From the NCBI RefSeq assembly GCF_004193775.1, contig NC_041002.1:42201819-42265818 (forward strand): a stretch of DNA of 64,000 nucleotides, read 5' to 3'. Positions 45,874-58,655 of this stretch are shown here, one piece after another (positions within the stretch are counted from its first letter, which is position 1; each line of letters opens with the position of its first letter). This DNA is from Glycine soja. Taxonomy: Eukaryota; Streptophyta; Magnoliopsida; Fabales; Fabaceae. The translations under genes were made by a program, and so were the position numbers. The notes under the pieces are model-generated. The model was not told the DNA's origin. It made no database searches and saw only the letters and a program-made list of their open reading frames with translations.

Positions 45874-48800
45874 TTAAGATGTCAATAATCGTTTAATGCC
45901 AGTTTTCTGCTCGGATGTGAGTCTAGAGGGGAACTTGATATTGAACTTGATCCTCAAGTTTCCCTTTTTGGAAGGTTCCTTGGGAATTGGCATACCCTCT
46001 CCTTTAATAACTTCTTCGTATATCGGACTAATGACGGAGTTGGTGGAGACTGTAAGATTCCTCCCATCAAGTGTCGTCAGCTGTCCTGTGTAACTAGTCA
46101 GAGCTTCAACAAGAGATATCTTCTGTGTGACAACAAGATCATTGCCATCCCTTTTGAAGACACCATGAGGTTTCTCATCAATAATAAAAACAAGATCAGA
46201 TGGTATAACTCCTCTTTGTTCATTTCCTTTCTCGGGAAAAGTTACTTTTGTTCCTCTCTTCCAGCCCGGCTTGATCTCAATGGTTAGAATTTCCTCTACA
46301 GTGATGGGCCTCCTACACAATAAGAAAACTAGTAGATTACTCGCTTGGTCACTATATCACTTTTAATATACCTAATGCCAACTAATAAAAACAGGGGGAA
46401 TGACTTTTCCTTGTCTGTGTAAAGTAGTTGATTATAAAATAGTTTTACAACTGAGTCATTATTTTCTGGCACATGGATTAAGTCAATGACATGACATGCA
46501 ATAAATATTAAATACCCTTCTATTTTCTGGCACAGACTAGTCAATGACATGAAGGAAAATTTCCATGAAACGAGAACCATTTATGATGAGAATTCACTGG
46601 TTGACATGAATTATCTGGACTGTTAGACATATATTAAAGAAATATGCATTGTAGATAAACATGCCAAACTCCTAATGTTTCTCAATTAACACAAATTTTA
46701 GTGTGTTTTTGCTTATATGCTCGCAACCTCTCAAACTTAAGTTTGCTCCACAACAACCATTGCTTCTTAGTTTTGGTGCATTGGAACTAGTATTAATCAA
46801 TTTGTAAACACAGTTTTAATTTGCAAGCATAAACAAGAAAATTTGAGGTTTCAACAGACACACACACACATATTATAAGCCAAAGATCTCAATCAGATGC
46901 AATGAGTGACTAAAACATTTGCACCTATAATCTACTGAAAATACACATGTTTCACTAGAGATATGGGGCCTAGTAGAATGTTCTAAACCTCCTCATCAAC
47001 CCTTAAACCAATATCTCTCAGCCAAGAGATTAATCTCAACTATCAATTGAATCCCAAAAAATTCCGTAACCTAATCAATGATGTCTTCGTCTAAATGCCC
47101 ACTTTAATAACATCTGTAACAAGTTCTCACTTGATGGCTAAAACAGCACACAAAAGTGGCATTTGATTTCATAGTTATATTCAGATGCAAAGCCCAATTT
47201 CTATCAACTACAGTCACAAAGTAAGCCAGGCAAATACTAAGTTGAAAACTTCTCAACCAACCAAGTTCCAACAATTCAATCAAATTTCAAAATTCATTTT
47301 TAACAGTGTTGTTAAAAAGTGGCGATGGCTGTGCCATGGCAGATTGCGGTGGTGGATTTCTCACAGACTGCCATTCTATGGCCATCGCATGGTGGATTTC
47401 ACATGGTGGCTGCTTTTCATGTAGTGGCCATGGCAGTAGCAACGGACATTGAAGAAATAGTGGAGTGTGAAGAAGATGAAAAAAGAGAGACAGCAGCAGA
47501 AATCAATGAGGGAAAAAGAAAAAAATGAATTTTGGGTCATTTGACCCAACCCAAACCAGACCTAAATTAAAAACCCTAAAACCCAATCCGCAAGTTGGCC
47601 CTCAACCCCTCCTTTTTTCCGTTGGAACTTTGTGACTACTCAACGCTACCTTGCAAGGAAATTTTATGTGTGTGTGTGCCCACCATGCTTCTGCGACGCA
47701 ATCCGCAATATTTATATGGCAGATTTTCGGCTGACCACTATGATCCGCCTTCGATAACACTTTTTTTTCAATCATTTGGATACACATATTCTTCAATCAT
47801 GCCTTAACCATGAGTCCAACACCATACTCTTTATCACAAGTCTGATAGATATAAAATCCCCGAGTCGTTATGAATAAGGAGAAAACTTAGATACAATAGT
47901 TTATTGTTTGTATTGTTCTCCAATCAAAAATGATGTTTTATCTCACTAATCAAAGCTTTCATCTTGGTAACTAAAACCAGCAGCGATTTCTGAGATAAAA
48001 CACCGATTTTGATTGGAGAATAACACCACGAATACCTTTAGTAGTATTATGTATCTGAGTTTTGCCCTATCAATAATGGCATATGACCGTCAATGTACCC
48101 ACCGCCAACAATATACTATCATAAATGACCTCTTCTTTTACTATGAATGGGCCTAAACTGAATATTTGTACATGGCTAAATTCCCTTTTATATCTTGAAT
48201 GCCAATAAACAAATCATTTATCCCTATCCCAACTTTCCAAGCATGTTAACCTCTACATTTATGATTTAACATCCTCATTTTACTTGTAGATTCATTCACC
48301 TCAATATTTTGGGGTACTGAAACAACTAGCACAAAGTGGTATATACTCCAAAGAGTTAACAGGTCACTCTAGATTAAAACAGTAGTAATATGAGTCTTTT
48401 AACTAAGGACCAGTGTTATTTACGTGGATGGTGTCACATGGCAAAAGGCCAAAATTCCACCATATAAACACGCCACTGCCCCTTATGGTGCCGCCATGGC
48501 AGGCCTCCCTTCACAAATAACCTATGGGAGTTGGCAAAAAGTCCGCCATGACAGCTATTTAACAACACTGCTAAGGACAATCATATCTCCTCAACTTTTG
48601 CATTTATGGAACATAAATGACATTACTTTTGTGCTGATGAACATACCAAATAATATGGACCAACAAAGGCAGGAAGTTATAGGATGCACATGATCAATTG
48701 AAAAATAATAAGATAAATACACAGCACTTATATATATAGCAACAATTCCGCCTACTGAATAGAAAATGATAAAATATATAGTAGTAATAATCTATATCTG

Positions 48801-50067
48801 TTAGAAGCCACAAAAGGATTTTTGTATGAAAAATGAAAGGAAACAAATCAAACTCTGAGCATATAGTGAAAAGTTGATTACTTTGAGCCTACAAAACTGT
48901 AAACATATATTTCAATTTCAAATCTACCAAAATTATCAGTATCAAATACAAAAAGAAATATATAACAAAAGCAAATGATCAAAACTGAATTGGAATTTAG
49001 TAAGACAAGTTCATACAACAACAATCACATTTACAGCAAGCAACTTCATATGTTCTTCATGAAATTAAGAAAAGGAAGAAGAGAATAAGTTAAACAAGAT
49101 AGATAGCTCACCCACTGGCATCAATCACATCCCTGGAAATCTTCATTTTTTTGGTAGTCCCTTTGTACAAATCCTCCAAACTGCATTGCAATGTTTTCTC
49201 AATCGGCGCACTTTTCCTTAGCACATTGCCAGGGCCTTCGCCAGCCGCACTCCTACTAAATGAAGCAAAAAGGTCATCCGCAAATCTGGGATAGCCAGAT
49301 GGACCGGCACGGCCACCCATATCCCCCATTCCATAGGGACTTGAAAATCCAAAAAACTCCGAGAAAATATCATCAGCACTTCTTGGGTTGAACCGGAACA
49401 TCGTGGGTCCGCCATCACTGCCACCGGAAAATCCACCAGCACCTGGGGGTGGCACCTGCCCTTTCAATCCCTCCTCACCATACTGATCATAAACACCCCT
49501 CTTTTGCGGATCACTCAAAACCTATTCACGAATCAAATCACCAGCAAAACCCATGATTCCAATTATCCAAATCACAACAAAAATTATTTAAAAAATTGCA
49601 AAATTGGACACCCAAATGATCAAATTGTAAGAAAGCATAGAAAAAAAATGGAAACTTTGATAAACCCATCCGCTTGTTTTCACAACCCAATTGGCAATAC
49701 ATTGAGATTGGATGGAATAAATATTGATGTAAAATCCACAATTCCAATTCTCCAAATCACAATTAAAAATAATTCAACACCTAAGAACTCTAATTGAAAG
49801 AAACAAACAAAAACATTGAAAACTTTGATAAAAGTTTTAACTTTTTTGCACAACCCAATCGGCATTACATTGAGACAAATTGATGGGTGATAAAAAACAT
49901 ACATCATAGGCTTCTGAGATTTGCTTGAATTTGGCTTCAGCATCCCTTTTGTTGTTAGGGTTCTTATCAGGGTGCCACTTCATAGCAAGCTTGCGATAGG
50001 CTTTCTTGAGATCCTCATCACTGACATTTCGATCCACTTGAAGAAGTTTGTAATAGTCCACACCCAT
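45874..50067 (-). CDS. Class II (type B) DnaJ/HSP40 co-chaperone, three exons
   Basis: The CDS is the complement of 49903-50067, 49112-49521 and 45874-46312: 1014 nt, 337 residues plus stop. All junctions are GT/AG (donors GAT|GTATGT and GG|GTGAGC; acceptors AATAG and TTGTGTAG) and phases agree. The start [10 protein letters not shown] at 50067 is preferred to an upstream in-frame ATG at 50139 because family members begin there. Residues 4-70 form the J-domain with HPD at 32-34. A Gly/Phe-rich linker follows ([20 protein letters not shown]), then two C-terminal substrate-binding domains ([45 protein letters not shown]), with no Cys-rich zinc domain, which makes it class II. It would deliver clients to cytosolic Hsp70. 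No lesion seen; the second intron is 2.8 kb and holds a MITE. Confidence 0.93.
47304..47450. mobile_element. Truncated hAT-like MITE end
   Basis: CAGTGTTGTTAAAAAGTGGC at 47304 matches the right tip (reverse complement) of the MITE at 48411-48570 and is followed by several GCCATGGC/TGGCCAT words. No partner end or 8-bp duplication was found, so it appears truncated. It lies in DnaJ intron 2. Confidence 0.45.
48411..48570. mobile_element. hAT-type MITE in DnaJ intron 2
   Basis: 160 bp with tips CAGTGTTATT and (reverse complement) CAGTGTTGTT, flanked by a perfect 8-bp target duplication CTAAGGAC (48403-48410 and 48571-48578). Tips and 8-bp duplication are typical of hAT elements. It has no coding capacity. 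Confidence 0.93.
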
Positions 50068-51603
50068 TTTCCGATTTGCCTTGGCCGGAGGAACGTGCGC
50101 GTAGTTAAGAATCACAGGTGGAAGAAAGAGACGAAACAAGTCATATCACAAAAACTTGCCAAGATTCTTCCACGAAAGAAAATCTTTCACCCAACAATTT
50201 TTTTGAAATATTCCAAAATTACCCCGTTAGTTTCTTGTTTTTTTCTTTCATTATTTTCTTTACCATTTATTTCATTTTGGTTTCCTTTTAGCCGAGATCC
50301 TCCTTCCTTGTTGTGACCGGTCTTCGTGGAGGTGCATTACTGCGATGATTCGTTGGCAACTCATAGTTGTTATTGTGGTTGGTGTTGCAGTGTAATGATC
50401 GAAGTGTGTTTTTTTTTTTTTCGCAACTTGGGTCTGTCTATGTGGATAAACATACAGATTTGTAATAATAATACGGATGATGAATATGTATAACCAAAAA
50501 TTTTAAAAATATATTTTTAATATTTTTTTAATAAATTTAGTTATAATTTTTTATAATATTTATGCAAATATTATTACATTAAATAAATTTCTGTTTTTAA
50601 TTTTATTATAATTAATTTTGATTTAATAATATTTTTTTATATATATAAATTTTAAATAAAAATTATAAATTTAATAAAAATTTATATAAACCAAAATTAA
50701 TTATTAAATTAAAATTAATTATCATAAAACTGTAAATATCAATTATTTTATAATATAATTAATCTATTAACTTGATTGATTAGAATGTTATATTAATATT
50801 ATAAAAGTTTGAAATCTCATACTTATATAGTCTAACGGAAACAAGAGTCTTGTAGTAGTATTAGGGCTAGTTGTCCATCAACTTTGGAGTCATATGTCTT
50901 TTCCTTTTTTATCTTTTAGGGTTGATTTGCAATGTCAAATAAAATAACAAATAAAGTACAAAGTAAATTACATTAAATACTCCTAAGATTTCGAAAAATC
51001 ATACATATATTCTATGTTTGTTAAATCTTTTTTTTAAGGGATGTTTGCATAATTATATAAAGTAGTGTTATGTGTGATTTAAAAAAAGTTCAGGAAATGA
51101 GAGTATGATTTATAGAATATAATATAAATTGGGTTCAAATATTAAGATTATTGATTTGTTAAAATTACATATAATTTTCTAAAAAATAAATTTTAATTTA
51201 TTTTCTACAAATTATGAAAATTATAAAAATATATATATATTTTACTAAATTATAAAAAAAACTTATACTATTTTAGAGTAATATATAAAGACTGTGTTAT
51301 GTGTAATTTGAAAAAAAAAATCAAGAGGTGAGAGTATAATTTACTTATTGAATATAATACAAATTAAGTTCAATAATAAGATTATTGTTTTGTTAAAATT
51401 ACATATGATTTTCTAAAAAAAATGCTTTTTTACAATTTATGAAAATTATAAAAAAATATACTTTTTACTAAAATTGTACTATTTTATTGATGCAATTACT
51501 TTTATATATAAATGTTATATATATTTTGACATAATAACATTGTATATATATACTATATGCAATAGGTTGAATATTATAATGATTATTATACTATATTATA
51601 TAA

Positions 51604-51642
<39 letters not shown>

Positions 51643-52585
51643 TTCATTATATTGCATATATATAGAGAGAGATTTATCAAGATGCTAGACAATCATCATA
51701 AGATAAGAAACATGTTAACTTATCATATCTCCTGATAGCACAACACAAAAAACTTAATTATTCTTTATGATATAATATGATTATCTTATTTTATTATATC
51801 ATGACTACCAAACAAATCGATATGGAAAGAAATATTGAAATGGGTTAGATTATTATAAACCCCAAAAGTTTTGTTAACCAAGTTGACCTTGTAAAGTGGT
51901 CAAACTTATAAATACATCCTATCTATATATAGCTATCATATAAACAAAAATTTTAGCAGCAAGCTCCATGTACCACATGTTTTTTTCTTACAGAATCATG
52001 CACAACATGTTATGATGGTCATTTATTTTCTTTTAAATTTTTGTCTTTTAACATATACATATTTTTTGTTATATCTTTTAACATTTACTACTTACATATC
52101 TCTCAATATTTTGGCTTCAATCTCCGACACTTTCTTAGAGTTCAGAGTTGCATGGGTGTTACCATGTTGTTTGCATCATCACTGTCGGTGCTTCTCAACT
52201 CTCCTCTTTGATGGTGCTCTTGCCATCGGAATTGGTGGAGATTTCTTCACCCATCGGTTTTAAACGGATAGCCATATTCAACCCGAACCCGTCCAATAAT
52301 CACCCCTTGTTATATGATATAGATTTACTAATTTCACTCCCCTATAATAAAATAACCCTCTCACCGATTATTCCCCGTATATATTCCCTTATAAGTTATA
52401 TATTGTGAAAATGTTGCAGAGCAAACACAATGATATATAATAACTTGTGTATCGATTGGCGAAAAGAATTGCAGTTATTCCCATTTTCCTATTAAGGTTC
52501 AACCAAAAAATTGTCAAAAGTGACTAAAATATTTCTATCAAATTCACAATTGAATAGTTATTCCTATTGGCCAAATGATTACACT
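50068..52585. other. DnaJ upstream region, then very AT-rich DNA with duplications
   Basis: 50068-50340 is the 5' leader/promoter side of the DnaJ gene (minus). From 50430 the DNA is extremely AT-rich. A ~230-bp segment starting near 51065 is repeated in tandem from near 51295 (shared GATTATTG.TTTGTTAAAATTACATA and TGAAAATTATAAAAA), and a (TA)n run lies at 51608-51636. No gene recognised. Confidence 0.6.
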
Positions 52586-54243
52586 TAGGGGTGGAAATGA
52601 GCCAAGTCAAGTCAAGCTTTAATAGACTTGAGTTCGGCTTGAGTTGAATACGTAAGACTTGAGCTTGACTCATTATTTGCATAGGGTTTTTTTTTAAGGC
52701 TCGGCTCGGCTTACATAAAAGTCTGGCTTGGCCCACGAGCCTATTTAAAAGCTTGTTTAAAGACGTCTTTGATTAATTAATTATTTTAAAACCTAGTGAA
52801 ATATTAACTAAAAAAAGAAACTTATAAAATTTTATATAAGTAATGTACAAATCCAAAAATAATTGATAAACAAAATCATATTGAATTCAAGTCGTTAAAG
52901 CACAAAGCATATCAAAAGAAAATAAAAAGAGCATAATATTAAAAAATGTATGGATTAGAGATGGTTTACACTAATATAGCCAAACAAAAATTATTATTAG
53001 TTAAATTAACAATTTTTAATCCAATTTTTGAATATATAATTATATTAAAATATTTTTAAAAAAAATATATCTACAATAATTTCATCTTAGTCTACTCAAG
53101 TTATATCTTATATACTATTGATCGAGGTCGTACCCGAATCAAATAAACATTAAAAATGCAGTATCTAGGAAGTGATCCTAGGTCGTCTCCCAACGAGCAA
53201 TGATCAACCAAACGTTCATAACAGATAGTAATAAAACGGTAACGAATTGGGGGGTTGTTTGTTTTTGTAAATTAAACAGCAAGTAAATTTGAATTAGAAA
53301 ACAATAGAATTAAAACATGTTTCCCCTTGATTCACAAGCAAGTCTCTTATTCTAGGTTACGAGAATTTATCTTTAATCAGTTCAACCACTTAATCCAACC
53401 CTAAATTAAATTACTAAGCGAAAATTAACATAAAGTTGTCATTATGTGATTCAATAACACATACATTAATTAATCATGAACGAAACTGATCATTAAGCAT
53501 GAATGTAAATTAAGCGTAGAGGCAATTAATCAAGCACTAAGTATACATGGATTAATAGCAACAAATACAAAGTAATTAGTGAAATGGAAAAACTGATATG
53601 TATTCAATAGTAATAACAAAACATCAAAGAGAGTTGTACTTAATCCTCAAGAGAAAACAATGTTGGAGACTTAGCCTTCCATTAATCAATAGAAATGAAA
53701 CTGTAGATTGAAGCCGAAACGAAATTGGAGAAAACGAATTTTATTCTACGTGAACAGTGTACATGAACAGTAATAAAAATTGGAATTCTAAAATCCTAGA
53801 ATTATTCTCCTCTCCGAAAAAAACTCCATAAACTAAAACTTCGGTGTTGTTATATAGGTCTCCAACCCCAAAGCTCACAAATCTATTTTAAGTCCAAGCC
53901 CATAAACGAAATAAAATAAAATCTGGACAAGATAAGATAAGATTGGATGAAATAAAATCTAGATGAAATAAAATATGGATAAAATAAAATCTAGATAGAA
54001 TAAAATTTGGATAAGATAAGATTTGATAAAATATAGTTATTATTATTATTATTGTTAGTTAAACAAGTCGGCTTATCAAGCTTAACTAGCTTTTTTTATA
54101 GGTTGAGCTTGGCCTTTTTATCTAAAAAGGTTTTTTAAAAAGCTTGAGCTTGACCTTTATACTAAACAAGCCGAGCCGAGCCAAGCCTTACATAAGCCGA
54201 GCCAAAAGCCTTCGACAAACAGTTGGGCTCATTTCCATCCCTA
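52586..54243. mobile_element. Non-autonomous hAT-like element with long inverted ends
   Basis: Left tip TAGGGGTGGAAATGAGCC and right tip (reverse complement) TAGGGATGGAAATGAGCC are near-perfect inverted repeats. Flanks ATTACACT and ATTACAGC agree at 6 of 8 bases, as expected of an old hAT target duplication. The inner ends (52600-52760 and 54060-54235) are rich in GAGC(T/C)TGAGCTTG, GGCTCGGC and GCTTGAGC words in inverted order. The centre holds an unrelated ~800-bp repeat-like block (about 53100-53900) and a degenerate ~20-bp repeat (AAATAAAATCTAGAT, 53915-54030). No transposase seen. Confidence 0.7.
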
Positions 54244-54579
54244 ATTACAGCCTATCCAAGGCTCACTAAATAATACAAAAGTTATCTTTATTTTCTTTCT
54301 AAATTTTCAGATTTATTCTTAAACTCCTGATACATTTTCTAAAAATGCATGTGGATAATCATAATTATTATTGAATATATCATTTCACCACTGGTTGGAT
54401 TTTACAAGTTCAATTACTGCATCTCCTCTATACGTCATTGTATTGCTACTTATCGAATCTTCAACCATATTTTCACTGTTCATTTTTAACTTACTGTTTC
54501 CCATTACAAATTAATTCATTACTACGTTTCAACTATTCGATGATTGTAACCCGAAAATAGTTATTTTTTTTCCATGCAA

Positions 54580-55938
54580 ATCCTGCAAACAAATGTTGTC
54601 TTCATCCCTAAATGTGATCATCCATCCTGTATGAAAGACCTGCGCCTCATATCCTCTGAATGTGCTTTATAAAATCCTATCTAAGGTTCTGGCCAATCTC
54701 CTCAAGAAGGTTATTGGGGAGCGCATCTCAGGAGCAATCAGCTTCATTGAAGGAAGATCTATCTTGCACAATGCCCTCATAGCTAATGAGATTGTTCATC
54801 ACATGAAGTGTAAGGGAGGTAAGCATGGTGAAGTAGCCTTAAAAATTGATATTTCTAAGGCCTACGATCGGGTTGATTGGCATGAGTGTATCTTATGTTG
54901 TGTGATTAGGCATGAGTGTATCTAAAAAAATTTGTTAGTGGGAGCAAGAAATAGTTTTAAATATTTTTATAAAAGTAAAATATCATAAGATATTATAAAA
55001 TATATAATATTATGATAAAAGAAATTTAAAATACTCTACAAATTACAATTGATCTCTTTACATTTTTATACTTTTAAAATGTTCTATGGTTTTTTTATTA
55101 TCAATATTATCAAAAATATCTTTTTTATGTATGTAATCAAACAATCATACAATCTTTCATCTCCTATACAATTTTGTATTCTATTCTTCACGAAATTCAT
55201 TAGAGAGAAACATCTTTCAATTGTTACGCAAAATTAAAGTTATCATGACAAGAAAGTATATCATTAGATACACAATATGTTTTATAATTTTCACCAACAT
55301 TTGAGAAAGATCAATAAAAGTTTCAAGTTCACTTTCAAGTCCCATAAGTTCCACACAAGAAAATTTTAATTTTCTTAAAACATATCCTATAGTCACAAGA
55401 CATTTCCTTCCTAAGTTTCCATTTTTTTCAATTGTTTTTATTTCACTTTCTTCTTTTTTATACATCACTCTCTAGTTGTTGTTCTTTGATTCTTCTAATA
55501 TTTAATTATACTAATTTCTAGTAATTTTAATTATCTACTATTTATTGCATCTTATATTATCTTATATATAAATAAAAAATAAATCTAACATCTTATATTA
55601 TTTTATTTATCTTATATATAAATATAAGATAAAATAATATATTTAAAAAAATAGAAGATAAAATAAATATTCTATTTTGTCTTATCTAAATTATACATAT
55701 ATATTTTCTATCTTGTCAGTTTTTTATAATAAATATTATTATTATTATTCTTTTTAGATGTTACATTAAACATATGTTCTATGTGGTATTTTTTTTGTAT
55801 TATTATAATAATAATGAGAATTTAATTAACTGATTTAAGGTTTGGGTTTAAACATATAATTTTTGTATTGAATGTCTTATTTTTGTTTAGACTTTAGGTT
55901 AAAAAAATCTAATAAAACTATTTAATTTTTTATGGGTA

Positions 55939-56016
<78 letters not shown>

Positions 56017-57940
56017 CAAATAAAAAAAATCTGGTGGGAGAAATTGCCCCCACGACAGAGAACAGCTTGGGCCCCCACAGCACATAACCTGCATCCGGCC
56101 ATGCTGATGCTATTGTTCCATGCAGAGGGATTCGTCAGGGCGACCCTCTGTGGCCGTATCTTTATATTATATTGTGTTGAAAGTTTGACATCTTTGGTGG
56201 AGAAAATGGAGAGGAGGGATAATTTTCATGGTATTAAGGTAGCTCGTGGAGCACCGATTATCTCCCATTTACTTTTTGCTGATGATTGTTTTATGTTTTT
56301 TAGAGCATCTTCACAGGAAGCTGATCACATGAAGTTCATTCTTAACATGTACGAGACTACCTCTGGCCAGACCTTAAATCTTCAAAAATCTGAGGCGTAC
56401 TTTAGTGGGAATGTGGACCAATCAACTCGCCAGGATATTCTGTCCCACATTAGAGTTCGGGAGGGCTAGTTGAATGCAAGATACTTGGGGCTGCCATCCT
56501 TGATTGGAAAGAATAAAAGATCAGCGTTTAAATATATCATACTCGTGGAGGGGTAGAGCCATATCTTTTCCCTCATTCGCTTTGTGACTAGCTCTAAAAG
56601 ATGATGAATTCCTTTTGGTGGGGCTCAAGACGCAGTGATCATAAAGGTATTATTAACTGTTTGTCTTTGGAAACTTATATGGCTTTAATCTCACTCTTCT
56701 AGGGAAGCAAGATTGGGATTTGATCTCCACCCGAGAAACTATGATTGCTAGGATTTTCAGAGCCAAATATTATCCAAGACGGTACTTTTGGATGCGAAGG
56801 TTGGTACAACACATTCAGTAATCTGATGCTTGAGGGGGAAAGATCATGGAATGAGAATCTTGTCCAGATGTTGTTGTTGGATGAAAATGAAGCCAATGAT
56901 GTGCTGAGAGCCCCTATCTATAATTGTATTCATTCAGATATCAGAATTTGGGGCCATGAGTCTAATGGTAATTACTGTTAGGAGTGCATATAAACTATTT
57001 ATGAATAGTATTGTTAATTCAACCAATGCTCTTGTACCGGGCAATTGGAATCTCATTTGACAGCTCAAAGTGCCTCCTCGTTTGAAGCTTTTGTTGTGGC
57101 GAGCTTGTAGGGGACATTGTTCCTACACATGTCCGGCTTAGAGAAAACCGTGTTGACTGTTCCTCGGTATGTATTCTTTGCAATTCTGGTCTGGAAAATT
57201 TGTGGCATCTTTTATTTGGGTACGAGAAAAGTCAGTTGTGGTGACAAAAATTGGGTTTATGGAGTGTTGTTTTCCTGTTTTGAACAGCTGCCAGTCAACA
57301 AAAGAAGCTATCTTTGAGCTTATTGCCTCTCTTCAGCAGCCTAAGAAAGCGTTATTCGCTGCAGGGGTATGGAGCCTTTGGAGGTCCAGAAATGATCAAT
57401 TATAGGACAGCAATTCTATGTATGCTAAGCAGACAGCTACCCGGGCGATTCAGTTTCTGCATGATTGGAAAAAAGCTAATGATATGGAGGATCGCAGGTG
57501 TGGTTTTACTCCATCAAACCATAACACTCGCTGGGCAGCCCCTCCCACTAATTTTTTCAAGTGTAATGATGATGCTTCTCTCTCTAGAGGCTATTTTGAC
57601 TGCTTGGGGAAGCAGCCGAAAAGATGATTCGGGGGCTTTTGCTATAGCTCGAACTGGGTGGGAGACTCCCTGCATGAACATCATTGAGGGAGAAGCGATG
57701 GGAGTGCTTAAAGCTCTCACTTGGTTGACTGAGCTTAGCCTTACTCATGTTATTGTGGAATCTGATTGCAAAGTAGTTTTAGATAAAATTAACAACTTTG
57801 ATACTGATGTTACAGAAATAGGATGTCATTGCTGAGTGTAGAAGATTTTTGTGCAAAATCCAACTATAGGGTAAAATTTGTAAAGAGACAAGCTAACAAT
57901 GTTGCACACCTGCTTGCAAGGGGAGCAACAAATTAAGCTA
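54580..57940 (+). pseudogene. L1-type LINE remnant: RT, zinc-binding and RNase H-like domains
   Basis: RT start at 54600-54900: NVLYKILSKVLANLLKKVIG, SFIEGRSILHNALIANEIVH, LKIDISKAYDRVDW. The sequence is broken at about 54915 by ~1.1 kb of AT-rich DNA. It resumes near 56125 with GIRQGDPL, then SHLLFADDCFMFFRASSQEA (catalytic FADD), LNLQKSEAYFSGN and ARYLGLPSLIGK. A decayed zf-RVT region follows (VPPRLKLLLWRAC, about 57070), then an RNase H-like domain (EGEAMGVLKALTWL, VIVESDCKVVLDKI, 57690-57800). Stops and frame changes are frequent; it is non-functional. The FADD box and RNase H order fit plant L1-type LINEs. Confidence 0.85.
55937..56014. repeat. (TA)n microsatellite
   Basis: About 39 uninterrupted TA repeats, within the AT-rich block that separates the two LINE halves. 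Confidence 0.95.
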
Positions 57941-58655
57941 GGCTCAAAGATTATCATTATATCCCTTGTATTTACCAAACTATCATGAATTGTCAAAAAA
58001 ACACAAAAATAAACAAATTTGGATGACAGTATACATTTTTCAAAATGATGCTTATAAAATTAACACATTTTTGGGCAAACTTTATTTCGTACCACTACAT
58101 AATGGAAAAATTAATAATAAGCGTATTTTCGTATTTAAATATGAAATCATAGCAAATAAATTAAACAAAGAGATTGTAGTAACTTTCGCAGTTTCAAAAG
58201 CAAACATAATGGTACATAAAATATGGGCAAAATTACTCCTCTGAACTGATCCTTGTCTTAACCAGAGATACAAGATGAGTCAAAACTAACGCAAGAAAGA
58301 TATCCACTGGGGGGAATAAACATGTATATATACACATTTTAATAGGAACACAGTAAGTTCTAGCAGAAAAACAAAATTTGGGGCCAAAATAGGAACATAT
58401 TTCATTCCAATATACATTATTCCACCTATACATTTACACGCCAGGCTGTTGCCTAATGCAAAGTTACAAAGAAGGGGTCAAGAGCACATGGCCCAACTAT
58501 TTAGCTATCTGAATATGTTAAATTCAGCAATATTGGCTCTTCATTCCTTTGTCTGGAGAGAGCCCACCGCAGTTAGTCTAGGTTAGGTCTAGGCTAATTC
58601 AACCTGAGACTGACAGTTGATTAGTAAATCACACCACTCCATGGTTGCTTACAGT
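57941..58655. other. Intergenic stretch downstream of symplekin
   Basis: The part nearest 58655 is the 3' untranslated region of the minus-strand symplekin gene. No other gene seen. Confidence 0.5.

Noticed and set aside
47185..47528. Open frames around the GCCATGG-rich stretch in DnaJ intron 2
   Set aside because: They coincide with a truncated MITE end within an intron and have no protein-family features.
55049..55468. Open frames between the LINE halves
   Set aside because: AT-rich sequence yields Phe/Ile/Lys-rich peptides with no recognisable domain.
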